From positions 5,703,892 through 5,767,891 of the forward strand of contig CM026429.1 in the NCBI GenBank assembly GCA_014871385.1: a stretch of 64,000 nucleotides of DNA. Direction: 5' to 3'. The notes beneath the pieces were generated by a model that saw only the letters and a program-made list of their open reading frames with translations, was not told the DNA's origin and did not search any database. Of the stretch, positions 35,932 through 48,200 are shown in pieces. Within the stretch, counting starts at the first letter, position 1; every line of letters begins with the position of its first letter. Made by a program: the position numbers and the translations under genes. The stretch comes from Ceratodon purpureus. Its lineage: Eukaryota > Streptophyta > Bryopsida > Pseudoditrichales > Ditrichaceae.

Positions 35932-36687
35932 CTACGCACGATGGACGCGAGCACTGGTGGACTGGTGGCTGTGGTCGGGAAACGGGCAAAAAGAATCCAA
36001 AATATCAATCAATTCAGCTCCGGTAGAGTTTGGTACTCCGAACACGATGCATAGGCCGTGCACAATAACTGCCGTCGCCAAGATCTCTAGGCCGCGTGTC
36101 CAATTAGTCCACCATTGCCTTGAATACGTCGTGATATTAACATCGGCATTAACGACCTGTAGACCGTGTCCATGGCTCGCAACCAGCAAGTTTTGCGTCG
36201 TATCTGTGGCCGGTTCGGACTCAAGTATTTCTGCGTCATCGACAAGAATCAAATTGGCGTCCTCCAAGTTAGGCATGTCTGCATAAAACTCGTTTGTGGT
36301 CGGATCCCACTGGCCTTGGTTCGAGAAATCCACCGTAAAGATTGCACCTCTACTCTGAAAGTGTGCAAGGGCATCCCGCACACCTTCCTTCCCACTCATC
36401 AATCCTAACGCTCCGCAACTGCTAGAGAGCTCCTCCTCCAGGACTGTTGCATCTGCAAGTACATCCGGATCAGGTGAGAACGCTAGTCTTCTCGGTATAA
36501 TCACTTCTGGTTCCAACACCGGGGGCTCGTTTTCAGAATCAGGTTCCCCATGTGACTCCTCTGCTGAATCGAAGTCCCTAAGTAACTCCTCCAAGTCGCC
36601 AAAATTCCACACCGAGACTATATTCCCATGCGAGTCCTGGCGGCAGAATCCCGTTCGAACCAACATTCTTGGACTCCATCCCTCCAT
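35932..36687 (-). CDS. 251-aa acidic open frame upstream of the transposase
   Basis: Starts at a true ATG (MEGWSPRMLVRTGFCRQDSH) and stays open for 251 codons. Residues 40-110 are rich in Asp and Glu. A hydrophobic stretch (LEILATAVIVHGLCIVFGV) lies near 205-225. It precedes the transposase on the same strand and heads the leftward transcription unit opposite the TNPA-like gene, so it could be an upstream exon set of that unit. Another minus-strand frame (35827-35576, with LVFHDFKDNALWMRLGLWMI) lies between it and the transposase start and may be a further exon. No family recognised. Confidence 0.4.
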   Translation of the reverse strand: MEGWSPRMLVRTGFCRQDSHGNIVSVWNFGDLEELLRDFDSAEESHGEPDSENEPPVLEPEVIIPRRLAFSPDPDVLADATVLEEELSSSCGALGLMSGKEGVRDALAHFQSRGAIFTVDFSNQGQWDPTTNEFYADMPNLEDANLILVDDAEILESEPATDTTQNLLVASHGHGLQVVNADVNITTYSRQWWTNWTRGLEILATAVIVHGLCIVFGVPNSTGAELIDILDSFCPFPDHSHQSTSARVHRA

Positions 36688-37112
36688 AGCTTCGAAGAGA
36701 CCTACAATGAGTTGATACTGCGTGCATAGTGTGATTCACAATCTCTTCATATTGCCTTCAAGTGGTGGTCTAGTATAGTCGGAGTGAAGTTTCCCTGTTC
36801 CCCACGTTCCCAAATCAATCGCCGCCACATGCCATTGTGGACTCGCAATAGAATACGGTGTCAGTTCCATGTCTAGCTGAATTCGGAAGAAGTTGGATTT
36901 TTTCACGCACTTTTCTGAACTTGGCTCAACTGATCCTATCTCAAATAGACAGGCCAGTATTGCAGCCAGACCTTGGAGGACAACACTTCGCTAGAGTTTG
37001 GCATCGTGCTTGCTTTCTGATCCTTTGCCGCCTACCATCCTTTTCAGGCGGTCTAATATCTAGCGTCACCTCTAGGAGAGTACAATATCCACGACGCCGG
37101 CGCCGAACCCTA
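36688..37112. promoter_or_regulatory. Divergent intergenic region of the CACTA element
   Basis: About 425 bp separates the leftward 251-aa frame and transposase unit from the rightward TNPA-like gene. Its position makes it the likely shared promoter region. I see no clear core-promoter motif, so this is inference from gene order. Confidence 0.4.
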
Positions 37113-40100
37113 ATGGAGGATGCACGCCGACCTCGCAAAGTGCACCGCAGTTGCCTAGATCCTTGGCCGTCGAGCTCTTCTTCTGGAGGCAATCTGTCCC
37201 CGGAGTCTTCAGTCAGTGATTCCGCAAGTTATCTACCTTCATCAGTGGAACGTAGCTCGATGGCATTTCCAGCACGGTATTCAACATGTCCCGTCGTGGA
37301 AGGTCGACGAACAATCGATAACACTGAGAGCGAGGTATGTCCAAAATGAAAATTCCCACACGAGCAAGTTTGTCCTTCTTCCATGAGTCCCGTTTTTATG
37401 TTCAGTTATTTATTAAATTGGTGGCACAGCGAGCACAGTGCTGCTCAAATATTAGGTTAGGCAGAGTCTCCAATTCCCTTAGTTTCGGCACTTTTGTTCA
37501 AATTTATTGAAGGTGGTGAACACGGCTAACAATGTGAGTGTCATTAGACTTAGTGTCACATGAATTGCAAATGCACACAATTCCTACATTGTGATCCGTA
37601 ATTGACCAGAAATATTTGTGACGACTATTGTAATGGAATTATGATAATGGACCACCACATGCTCAGGTACGACTCACGCACTCTTCTCGATTATCCTAAC
37701 ATCTAAGATATGAATAGAGTGTCCGAGATGGTTAATCTTATTGTCGTAGTTACAACTGTGAGAACATTTTCAAACACGTATTAGTAACATAGCAGAAGAA
37801 TAACGAAAAAATTGTAGAAGTGTAACCACAGTTTATTCACTTCAATGTACATGTTATAATTGAAACACTAAACCGTAAGTGACATTTTAAGCTAACTTTT
37901 GTAGCAATTGGTTATCATATGTACTGTTAAACGTCTCGATGTCAGTATGGTATATATTTACCTTTTTTTTTATCACTTGTAAACATTTTCCTCACTGATT
38001 GTTTTGCAGCAACTACAGCGGGCTCAAACTCATAGGAATTCGAATCATGAGCATCCTCAGCAACCCCCTTTACCTTATAATTCAGCGCATCAGGGTGCAT
38101 GCTCCATCCCTTTCCCGACTCACTTCGGAACGATACCTGCTCAAGGACCGTGGCTGAACAATGTTCCCTTCATCCCACCAATGCAGCATGCGGACGTCAG
38201 AGAGGAGACTGGGCCAGCGCCTTCAAATTCGGGCGCACCTCAGAGGGGAGACACTGTCTCGCAGCACCAGGTTGATGCCTCGGAATGGCATACGGGACGC
38301 AGACCAGCAACAGACCCCCTGAGGACCGAAGAAAATCGGAAACGAGCTGCACAGCGGGAGATGGCGAGACCTTACCTGCGAGAGATGGCTTCTGCTCACG
38401 CACAGAATCGTGAGCCCCACACACAAATTCCAGTCTGCAATTCAGGTACTGTACTTGGACTTAAGAGCCCATGGCATCGGCAAGCAAGATTATGTGCTCG
38501 TCAGACTTTAAATTTTAAAATTAGAAGCTATAAAGCAAAACGCGAAATTTGGAACTCACAAGTAGAATGTATCGCTCAGAAACTGGCTCAAACCTTTACA
38601 TACTCCCGTCCATTGGACATTAAGTACTTAGGAAAATTTTTGAAAAACACTTTAAAAAATGATAGAAAGTTGTGGAAGGCACACTTCATTGAATGGGGGT
38701 CAAGGCACCCCCGATGTCCGCCGGAGGCCTTCATGGAGTGGAAGAAATACTGGTTGAGTGCAGCTGGAAGGGAGGAGAGCATCCAAATGATTGAAATGAG
38801 AAAGGGGAAGCGGAAGGCCCATAATCTGGAAAACGATAGCTGCCACCTCCAGACAGATTCTCACATCGATGTATCACCCTAAACCTTTTGAGCTGCTACG
38901 TTTTTGTTATACTTTTGTTTATGACTTATTATTAAATTCGACAGACTTTATCAGTACAGATTTTTTGTTGCATAATTCAACCAATCTTTCATTGTTCAAT
39001 TTCACATGGGTATCATTTTTTTCTTCTTCCAAGATGCGTGACAGTGAATGGTGCAGGCCGAGAATAGGACACAAGCAATGAACGTACCGTCGCATGTGCC
39101 GCATACCTCGACATTTCAAAGTGACTCGAACACTAGCTTCAGCACTGGTTTTCAGCAGAGCACTCCGACTACGAACTTCAATCACGTTACCACATGTGCG
39201 TCTGCCCCCGGACCTGTTAACGAAGAACTCACACCAAGCTTCCCGCGTGTAAGATCTCCTATCTCCATTCCACTCTAGGATTGTCAGATTTTAAAAACTA
39301 GCTTCCTTCTTAATGATATGGTTGTGCACCAACCGTATTACACTGAACGTTATCAGACACATTATGCTAAGATATGACATGCCCTTGTGTAGTAACCTGT
39401 TTTCGGCTGTTATGGTACTACAGTCTTCAGCGACCTCCCCATATAGTCTTCGGGAGGCAACAAGAATCAATGCGTTGGAGACAACCGTGCAGAAGATGGC
39501 GTCTGATTTAAGTTCCAGCAAGGAACAAATTAAAGACATCAAGGACCTCCTACTGCGACTAGTCAACCCGCAGACTCCACAATTTCCTCAAGTCCAGTCC
39601 CCGGCATCCTCACCCCACGTGAATGTTTTGCAGCGTTCGATGTCACCATCAGTCCCACATGTGCAGCCGCCGACAATCGAGTCAGGTCCAACGAGTGAGT
39701 ACCGTCCCTTCTCCATGCATTTGCACACCTCCAATGTCGGAGGAGGATATACCGGGAATCTGCAAGAGACTGCACCGGCGCCCACAGTCGACCCTGTAGC
39801 TCGAACCAGGGACATGCAAGATCGTTCTCCGTCCTGGGCCAGTGGAGACACCTTGCCGATCACTCCCAACACGATCTTGCAGAATTTCAAAAACCCGATG
39901 CCAATAGGAGCAGCTGTATCCACGGATGTCTCCGCATCCATCATATCTGCTCCGCATGTGCATTCACCGCACCCAAGCGTGGACAACGACGGAGTTACAG
40001 AGAGGGGCGTTGGACTGAGAGGCAGGAGCCATGACGCACAGACGGGATTGCCTGATAGTCAACCAACTTCAAGCAGCCCAAGCGACGGAGTCACAACTCG

Positions 40101-40524
40101 CGGGATGTCAACACTGTCGGAGACACCTCTCGCGGTAAGACCTGCTCCATTGCTCACTGATCTTGCCTTAATGCCACGTTGTCCAGACGATGGTGCAATT
40201 GCAGCGAACAGTATGTGCTATGTTCTACATCCAGATCATGGCAACACAATAGTCGCAGAAGGTAGGACTGGCGGTAGCTGGAAGTCGCCAAGCCAGAAGT
40301 ATGGCTCACACTGCAAGGAGGGGGAGCAGATGGTCCAAATTCACCGAATTGTCATTCCGAACCTGCCATTGCTTTTCGTCAAAGAACGCCAGCCATTCAC
40401 TGTAATGGAGCATGCTCTGGTGAAGCCATCGGGTAGCAGCGTCTATGTAAAGTGGTTGACACGACTGTTATGGAAGAAGAACAAGATTAAAAATGCAAAG
40501 CTGCCATCAGTGCCACAGTCGTGA
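37113..40524 (+). CDS. TNPA-like / Ptta-En-Spm family protein of the CACTA element
   Basis: Four exons keep phase 0: 37113-37334, 38010-38870, 39057-39248, 39424-40524; 791 aa, no stops. Residues 1-74 are basic then Ser-rich. The second exon has a Gln/Pro/His-rich half followed by a helical domain (about residues 255-350: KLAQTFTYSRPLDIKYLGKF, KLWKAHFIEWG, PPEAFMEWKKYWLS) ending in a basic segment. This layout, with an aromatic W..YW pattern and a basic tail, matches the Transposase_24 (PF03004) group. Residues about 430-480 are a coiled coil (LREATRINALETTVQKMASD), then a long Pro/Ser linker and a small C-terminal domain (CYVLHPDHGNTIVAEGRTGG). TNPA of En/Spm binds subterminal repeats and helps bring the ends together; the same role is inferred here. 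It is divergent from the transposase. Confidence 0.72.
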
Positions 40525-41379
40525 GAATGTACAGGCACAATAACAGAGTGCAATCCTTTAGAGTAGTGGATATGTAATCTGGAAATGTTGGCACCGTCTT
40601 TATAAAAATACCCCTGGAATTTCCACAACAATAGCATTCAAGTTGAATCTCTTTCGCATTCATGTGCATGCATGCGCAGTGGACACTTTCTTTTAGGATG
40701 AAATGGTTCGGTGCCGTCTTTTTGCTTGCATGCGGTGCTAAATTGAGCTCCCACTATCCGACCCTAATCTGGACCTACCCGGCTTGATGGCATATCCGCC
40801 TATACGCGTTTTGTCCATATGACCGCTCGCACAATCCGGGTAGGTACATTACAGATACCCATCATCCTCTATTAATCTGGGTACCAATATTACGAAATAT
40901 GTACATGAACATGAGGAAGAGAACACGGTTCTCAATAACATCAGGATGTGCGCAAACCTTTTCAAACGGGTAAGAAACGGTGCAGGTTCCGGATATGTTC
41001 CGAACCCGTATATGTGCCAAAGAAAGCGGACGGGTATTACAAAATCATTAGAGGTAACAATTCTGGCCAAGTTACCGGGCCTGAACAATGACGTAGTCTG
41101 TATCTCCGAAGTTCATCCAGCATAAAATCTGCACCTGAGTTTCACTCACCCCCCCAGTAAAGTCGACATAAATTCACACCCCACGTGATTCTGCCGTGAA
41201 CCCATGTAGCGGCGGGCCCCGCGTGAAAATTTCTGAAGCCTTTTTCAAGCCCACGACCATCGCACTGTCAGGTGCCATATAACACCGAACACAATTTCGA
41301 GAACACCATTTCCATTCGACCAAATTAGCTCGTTTTTCAGTGTAAAGTCCGGTGTAGTTGGCCTCAGTTCCTACTAGTG
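40525..41379. other. Right subterminal region of the CACTA element
   Basis: Non-coding. A cgggta / tacccg word recurs between about 40784 and 41075 (ctacccgg, ccgggtag, acgggtaa, acccgtat, acgggtat, taccgggc), in both directions. Repeated short motifs near CACTA ends are the usual binding sites of TNPA-type proteins. The terminal repeat occupies 41351-41379. Confidence 0.5.
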
Positions 41380-41382
41380 GTT

Positions 41383-41488
41383 GGAGGAATTGGCCCGGCG
41401 CAAATGCAAAGCTGAGTCACTACCAAAGGCCGGGCAATGTAGTGAGCATAAAAAATATAAACCTAATTTAATAATTCAATTTTTTTGA
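41383..41488 (+). pseudogene. Right part of the coding frame split by the CACTA element
   Basis: Continues the frame of 20913-21027: LEELARRKCKAESLPKAGQ, then less protein-like sequence to a stop at 41486-41488. A gt at about 41430 (gcaat/gtagtg) could be the old splice donor. Confidence 0.4.
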
Positions 41489-41986
41489 AGTTATATAGAA
41501 TTTTCTTTTAAAGAAAATCTAAAGGTCTAACAACTAAGTTTTACTAATTGATAGTGGGTAGTTATAAGAACCAAGAGCAGGAGGCTTCTAAAACAAGTAT
41601 ATAAAATAGGGATTGGACCATTGATAAGCCACTAACTCATGCATAAAATAGTGTCTTCTACAATTGTAAAAAGTAATGCGCTATGTCAATTGCATAGGTA
41701 TTGATGCTCTTACCTTAATTAATATTGGTTTCATAACTACTACTAAAGTTGGAAACTTTGACATCTTGATAACTTTAAGAATGAAAACTTTTTATAGTAA
41801 TTTTTTTAAAAGATTAAAAACAAAATTATAGTAGTTACTCATATAAAAATTAATAAAAGTAATAAAGGGGTATAATAATCAGGCCTTTAGGGTTTTGACG
41901 CCTAAAAGACTACATACTAGTTGCAGGAAGAGTGTCGGAAATGCAGGTAAGAGAAAAGTAGTAAAGAATTGAATTTTGGATTTTAA
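41489..41986. other. AT-rich spacer
   Basis: No gene or repeat seen before the TTAA element. Confidence 0.4.
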
Positions 41987-42857
41987 CCCCTAAAGGACAA
42001 TCTGCCACATTTGGGCTTTTTTGGAATTTGGGCATGTACCTGTTAATGCAATTTATATCATGATTTTCTGAAATTTTTATTGAAGGTGGGCCGTTCGGAG
42101 ATCTTTGTGTGGGTATTTTTATTTTTCAATTCCGACATCGGGATCAAAAGTTATGAAGGTTTAAGTGTCAAACGCTGCTCGTTGAGCAGCTGCTGAATTT
42201 TTCTAAGCCACTGTGAATGCAGCAAATTCTGCCCAAAACTGCCCAAAACTGCCCAAAACTGCCCAAAACTGCCAAAATCTGCCCAAAGACGAAACTTTGA
42301 AATTCCACCAAAAATTGAGATTTTGATATTTTTCAAAAATAAAAATTTCTATGTATAGAGAAGGCAGTAGAGCATGTTCCCACCGTTTGGATTTTCAATC
42401 CATAATTTTTTCATATGCTATTTTTATTGTCAAAAAACGGCCTTTGTTTGTGAATTTCAGTATACCCCCTGGCGGAAAATGATTTTTTTGGCAACTTTCC
42501 ACAACTTTTTTGAATATAATTTTCTAGGTACAATTAGCTAACTCAGTTTTCTTTGACGTGCATCAAAACCACCAAAATCCATAATGCAAAAAAATGGTTT
42601 TTTGGGCCTTCAAAACTCTGTTGTCCCCTTTTTTTGCAGGGGAAAAAAACTTGTTTTTCTACTTTGAACGTTATGATCTTGCAATTGGTGAAGAATGAGT
42701 GTGTGATATTTGGTGGACATGTAGACATAGAAGTTAGCTACAAGATCTTACGGTTAGATGTTCTAAAAAAGACCCCAAGTTTGCAAAATCCACCTTGCTT
42801 TGAAGAGGGGCTGTTTTGAGGCAGTTTTGATGAAAAATACCCTCAGAACTTTAGGGG
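41987..42857. mobile_element. TTAA-flanked non-autonomous DNA transposon, copy B
   Basis: Starts CCCCTAAAGGACAATC and ends with ctttagggg, with TTAA on both sides (41983-41986, 42858-42861). It is 871 bp, the same length as copy D and closely similar to it in reverse complement. It carries a tandem run of a 10-bp unit gcccaaaact (about 42232-42290). Confidence 0.78.
42232..42290. repeat. 10-bp tandem repeat inside TTAA element B
   Basis: Four exact gcccaaaact units followed by one or two decayed units. Copy D shows a shorter and more decayed version of this run. Confidence 0.8.
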
Positions 42858-42861
42858 TTAA

Positions 42862-45279
42862 TGAGCATAGTTGAAAAATCATAACATGCATGATATATCT
42901 TCTAGAAAAATAAAAACTCAATTTGGAATTGTGAAACCATCAAACACATTTAACACATATGCATATATACGATAAAAATATATTACAATTATTTGAGAAA
43001 AACACAAAACACTAAGTTACATATATACAACATGTTTTATGTGGTATTTCTTATGTTTAAATCCTTTTTATTATTTGTTTTTTGAAATTCTAAACTTATA
43101 ACTTTATGTAATCCTATCTACCAATGTACCAATTCCTTCCACTTTTTTAGCTTAAATCTTACTATAAATCTTGATAGATTATAGTTTGATTTTACCAAGA
43201 TTTAATCAACACTTGTTTAAATAAAATAAACTTACATAAACAATTTACATTTAATATAAGGTTAAATATCATAAATAGTATCACTAATTTAACATAGAGA
43301 ATTTCAAGAATGAATCATCCAAGAACTGTGGCTTGTCTAGAACTACTCCAGGCGTTAAAGAATTAACCATTCCGAGCTGTAACTTATATTGCCTTTAAGA
43401 GGTGATAAAAAACTCTATCTTCAGTAGCCGTAAAGGGCTCTGTCAGTGTATTTTATTCTCCTTCCAATTAAACGAAGTTGGATTTGTGCCAAAAAAAAGG
43501 AAAAAGGAAAAGGAAAAAGGAAAGATAAAAAGAATGAGCACCTGCTGAAATTGCAGTCACGAGGTTCTCAACTCCTCACACACTGCACTTTAGCACTTGA
43601 TTGCAGATGGCCGAGTGGACTTTTTATATTAAAAAATGTGAGAAAGATACAATAAACCTACTGGGCTTCTAAGCCAGAAGTACACATGCTCTATAATATG
43701 ACTGCAGACTTGTAGTATCAATCCATGACCACAACCTACAGCCTTCCAGCAAATGCAATGTGTCTACTCAGCAGTAAGGCGGTCATCGTGAACTTCATTT
43801 ACTCTGTTTAAAAAACTTAATTTATTATCAACATCGACAGAAAAGAAATATTTTATTCTAATGCTTGTCTTAAAATAATTTTTAGAAACTCAAAATCAGC
43901 CCATCATACAAGTGCTCTAATAGGCACAAATCTAATACAGAAAGACGACAAATGAATAACTATGCGTGGCATTGCTCAGAAGGGCTTCCCAGTTTGCTTG
44001 CCTAATCCTGCACCTTGATGGAACTCCCTCTCGGAGACTTGTGGCCTGAAGCTCCATCGTACAGAACCACGTCTGTCATTCACATGCGAAGTCCGTGGCC
44101 AGTTCGAGAGTGCACGAGGATTCCGTGGTCTGTAGACTGTGTCTTCTTGCTTGGGAGCTAGCGTTTCTAGATGTGCTGCTAAATGAGGACAATGATGTGT
44201 TCGGGAGAATGGCGGAGTTGGACCTGCAGAATGGTGGTTCTAATATATAGTGTGTTCTCGAGTCTGAGTTTATGTGCTCTCGGAAATAGTGTAACTTGCA
44301 AATGGTGGACTTGGAAGTTGGGACGACCATTCTATCGAATACAGCTTCCGACAATAGGAATTGGATTCATTAATTCAATCAGCACATGTTGGCGTTATGA
44401 TATGTGGATGAGGGAATGATCTCATCGGCACCGCAGCAAAGGAGTGATCATCGGAAACTTGCACAAGTTGATCATGGGGCACACCTAGCCTAAGAAAATT
44501 GGAACCTGTCAAGGGATGGACTCGAACATGACGACCGTTAGGAGATCTAAGCATTTTCTTCTCCATCCACGAGGTTATTTATATAAAAACGCAGAGGGGA
44601 TAACTCGGGTGTGGCTTGGTTACAGTCTTTAGAATTTTAGATTCATATGTTATGGTCTCTCGAGAGTCCAGACTGCAAGGAAGTGCAGAGGACGTAATCA
44701 AAAGATGAATAGAAAGAAAATATCGCTGTCGGACAATATGGATGGTCCACGAAATAATCATGTGACTGAATCAGTAATTCAACCAAATAGAGTGTCGGAC
44801 AGGAGAAAATCATGTCATCACAGCGTCGTCGAGGATTGCGACCAGAAGCCCACATCCACTGATAGCAAAAGTGGAGCCTTTCTCAACGACAAGTTCCTCA
44901 TGTGCAGAAGCATTCTCATTATTATAATAAGCACAATGACCAGCAGCGAGGTGGCGAGGAAGCGCTGCCTCTCCAGCATGCGACTCCTCAGGCTTACTTG
45001 ACACGTCCTTGCTCCAAAGTTGAGCACCTAGTATATAAAGATATCCAAGCTGCAGAGAATCCATCGATGGATCACAATACCATTGAGGCAAGTGTGGAAG
45101 TGATCAGCGATTGTGCAGAGTCATACGTACAGAATGAGACTTGTTTTGTGCATACATCAGTCATCTTGAGAGCCTAGAGCCACTTGAGTGAGATAATTGC
45201 AACGGCTATAGAGACTTTGGCAAGTCATATTGAGAAGTTTTGCTCGACTAAGAGGAAGCCAAGAGAGGACATACCCGAC
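42862..45279. other. AT-rich spacer and upstream region of the coiled-coil gene
   Basis: An A/G-rich tract (ggaaaaaggaaaag type) lies at about 43488-43530. No convincing gene. Part of 44700-45279 may be 5' untranslated sequence of the following gene; a stop in its frame at about 45175 excludes coding extension in that exon. Confidence 0.4.
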
Positions 45280-48200
45280 ATGTCAAGCTTGACCATGGAT
45301 TCTCGCAAGGATTCCCGGCGTGACCATTCCGCTAGCCATGAGGAGGTGCTGAACTTCGCCAGGCAGCATTTGGAGGCTGGAGCTAAGGAGGTGCAGGATA
45401 TGGCTGGAGGCAAGGGGAAGGCGTCCGTCATCTCTGCCCATTGGATCATTCCTGCTGATGCCGGCAAGAAGGCTGAGACGGTGAGCTGCAGTATTTCTCA
45501 TGTCAATCTTTAAAAATGTGCTGTGTTTTGTATAGACCTACAGGCTCTACAAATATTTCTTGTCATTGTCGTGCACATGTTGAATGCGTGAGTGTTAATA
45601 ATTGGTCTACAAAGAAGTCACTGTTACTGTATGATCAGTTCAACAAGAGTGTGATAATGCATCTGATACCAGCATTTATGTCGTCATTTGAACTCTTGCA
45701 ATGCTATGAAAGATGTTGCTGATGTAGCTGAGTACCAGGGTGTTGTAACCTGGCTACAGTGGCCGAATTAAGGTCTGTGCTATGGTTAAGAGAACATGGG
45801 CGTGCACCTGATAGGATGTTAATTAGCTGATGAGATCTGCAATAAGAACTGGTGGCCGGTTAGACGTTTGAATCGCAATATTATGTGACTATATTTCTGA
45901 AAGTGGGCATGTTTTCTATCATGAATAGACGATTAAGAACCTGGAGTTTGAGCTGACAAGCTTTAAGAAGCAGCTCCAAGAGTGTGAATCGGCTCTTCAG
46001 ATGGCCAACAAGGAGACCGAGAAGGCCAATCAAGTAGCTCGCAGTTCTAAAACCAGAGTTGTGGAACTCGAATCCCGTGTTACTCAGATAGAGACTGAGC
46101 TCAAATCTGCTCTCGACAAAGCTGCCGGGTTCGAGAGTGAACTCCGAAGTTACCGTGCCAAATATTCCGAAGTGCAGTCGACGTTGAGAGAGAAGGACGC
46201 TGTTATCGGAGGAAAGGAATCAAAGATCAGCAGTCTGACAAAGAATGTAAGACAATTCCACTCTTTCCAGAAATTCCTCCACCATCACCATGTATCTTAA
46301 CCAAATATGTACATTATCCTCCAACTAGTTTTTTATTCTTCTTTCAATTTTCATTTGAATCCTCAGATGTCGTGTACATGCCCTACTCGTCTGTTCTGTC
46401 GTACCTGATTAATTAAGGCATATGAAATTGAAATTTTCTTATTAAAAATGATGCTTCTCTGTTCTTCAGGTGGGGAAATTCAAATCTCGGAATATTTCCA
46501 ATGAGGAAAGGGCTTCACAGTTAGACTCTCAAACTGTAGAGCTGTCCCAGAAGATCAAATATATGGAATCTGAGCTCTCACAGGGCGGCATGGCGAAAGA
46601 GAAAGTTGAGTCGTTCCTGTCCAAATACAAGGAGGATTTGGAACAGGCTACCTCCCGGGCCAGCTATTTCGAAGGCCATTTCAAGCAAGAGCAGGAGAGA
46701 TCTGCTTCTCTTGAGTCAGAGCTGCAGACGATGCGGAAGAGAGTTGATTCTGAGTTAGGACAGTGGGTATATGTTGAAGAGAAGAGAGATGCTTCTCAAA
46801 CTGTAGAACTGTCCAAGAAAATCAAACACATGGAGTCTGAGCTCTCACAGGTCGGCGTGGCGAAGGAGAAAGTTGAGTCGTTCCTGTCCAAATACAAGGA
46901 GGATTTGGAACAGGCTACCTCCCGGGCCAGCTATTTGGAAGGTCATCTCAAGCATGAGCAGGAGAGATCTGCTTCTCTTGAGTCGGAGCTGCAGACGATG
47001 CGGAAGAGAGTTGATTCTGCTCAGTCAGGACAGAAGGTATATGTTGAAGAGAAGAGAGATGCTTCTCAAACTGTAGAGCTGTCCAAGAAGATCAGACACA
47101 TGGAGTCCGAGCTCTCACAGGTCGGCGTGGCGAAGGAGAAAGTTGAGTCGTTTGTGTCCAAATACAAGGAGGATCTGGAACAGGCTACCTCCCGAGCCAG
47201 CTATTTCGAAGGCCATTTCAAGCAAGAGCAGGAGAGATCTGCTTCCCTTGAGTCGGAGCTGCAGACGATGCGGAAGAGAGTTGATTCTGCTCAGTCAGGA
47301 CAGAAGGTATATGTTGAAGAGAAGAGAGACGCCTCTCAAACTGTAGAGCTGTCCAAGAAGATCAAACACATGGAGTCCGAGCTCTCACAGGTCGGCGTGG
47401 CGAATGAGAAAGTTGAGTCGTTCCTGTCCAAATACAAGGAGGATTTGGAACAGGCTACCTCCCGGGCCAGCTATTTGGAAGGTCATCTCAAGCATGAGCA
47501 GGAGAGATCTGCCTCTCTTGAGTCGGAGCTGCTGACGATGCGGAAGAGAGTTGATTCTGAGTCAGGACAGAAGGTCTCTGTCGAAGAGAAGAGAGACGCT
47601 TCTCAAACTGTCGAGCTGTCCAAGAAAATCAAACACATGGAGTCTGAGCTCTCACAGGTCGGCGTGGCGAAGGAGAAAGTTGAGTCGTTCCTGTCCAAAT
47701 ACAAGGAGGATCTGGAACAGGCTACCTCCCGGGCCAGCTATTTGGAAGGTCATCTCAAGCATGAGCAGGAGAGATCTGCCTCTCTTGAGTCGGAGCTGCT
47801 GACGATGCGGAAGAGAGTTGATTCTGAGTCAGGACAGAAGGTCTCTGTCGAAGAGAAGAGAGACGCTTCTCAAACTGTCGAGCTGTCCAAGAAAATCAAA
47901 CACATGGAGTCTGAGCTCTCACAGGTCGGCGTGGCGAAGGAGAAAGTTGAGTCGTTCCTGTCCAAATACAAGGAGGATCTGGAACAGGCTACCTCCCGGG
48001 CCAGCTATTTGGAAGGTCATCTCAAGCATGAGCAGGAGAGATCTGCCTCTCTTGAGTCGGAGCTGCTGACGATGCGGAAGAGAGGTGATTCTGCTCAGTC
48101 AGGACAGAAGGTATACGTTGAAGAGAAGAGAGATGCTTCTCAAACTGTAGAGCTGTCCAAGAAGATCAAACACATGGAGTCTGAGCTCTCACAGGTCGGC

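Larger units (their letters stand above)
21028..41379. mobile_element. CACTA (En/Spm, CMC) DNA transposon, 20.35 kb with a nested hAT-like element
   Basis: The left end begins CACTAGTAGGAACTGAGG and the right end is its reverse complement. The terminal repeat is 29 bp without mismatch (41351-41379 on the right; 21028-21050 plus 24537-24542 on the left, split by the hAT insertion). A 3-bp target duplication GTT lies at 21025-21027 and 41380-41382, as expected for CACTA. Without the hAT-like insertion and its duplication the element is about 16.87 kb. It encodes a tnp2-type transposase (minus), a TNPA-like protein (plus), a 251-aa open frame (minus) and a third two-exon gene (minus). The perfect terminal repeats suggest a fairly young insertion. 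Confidence 0.93.
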
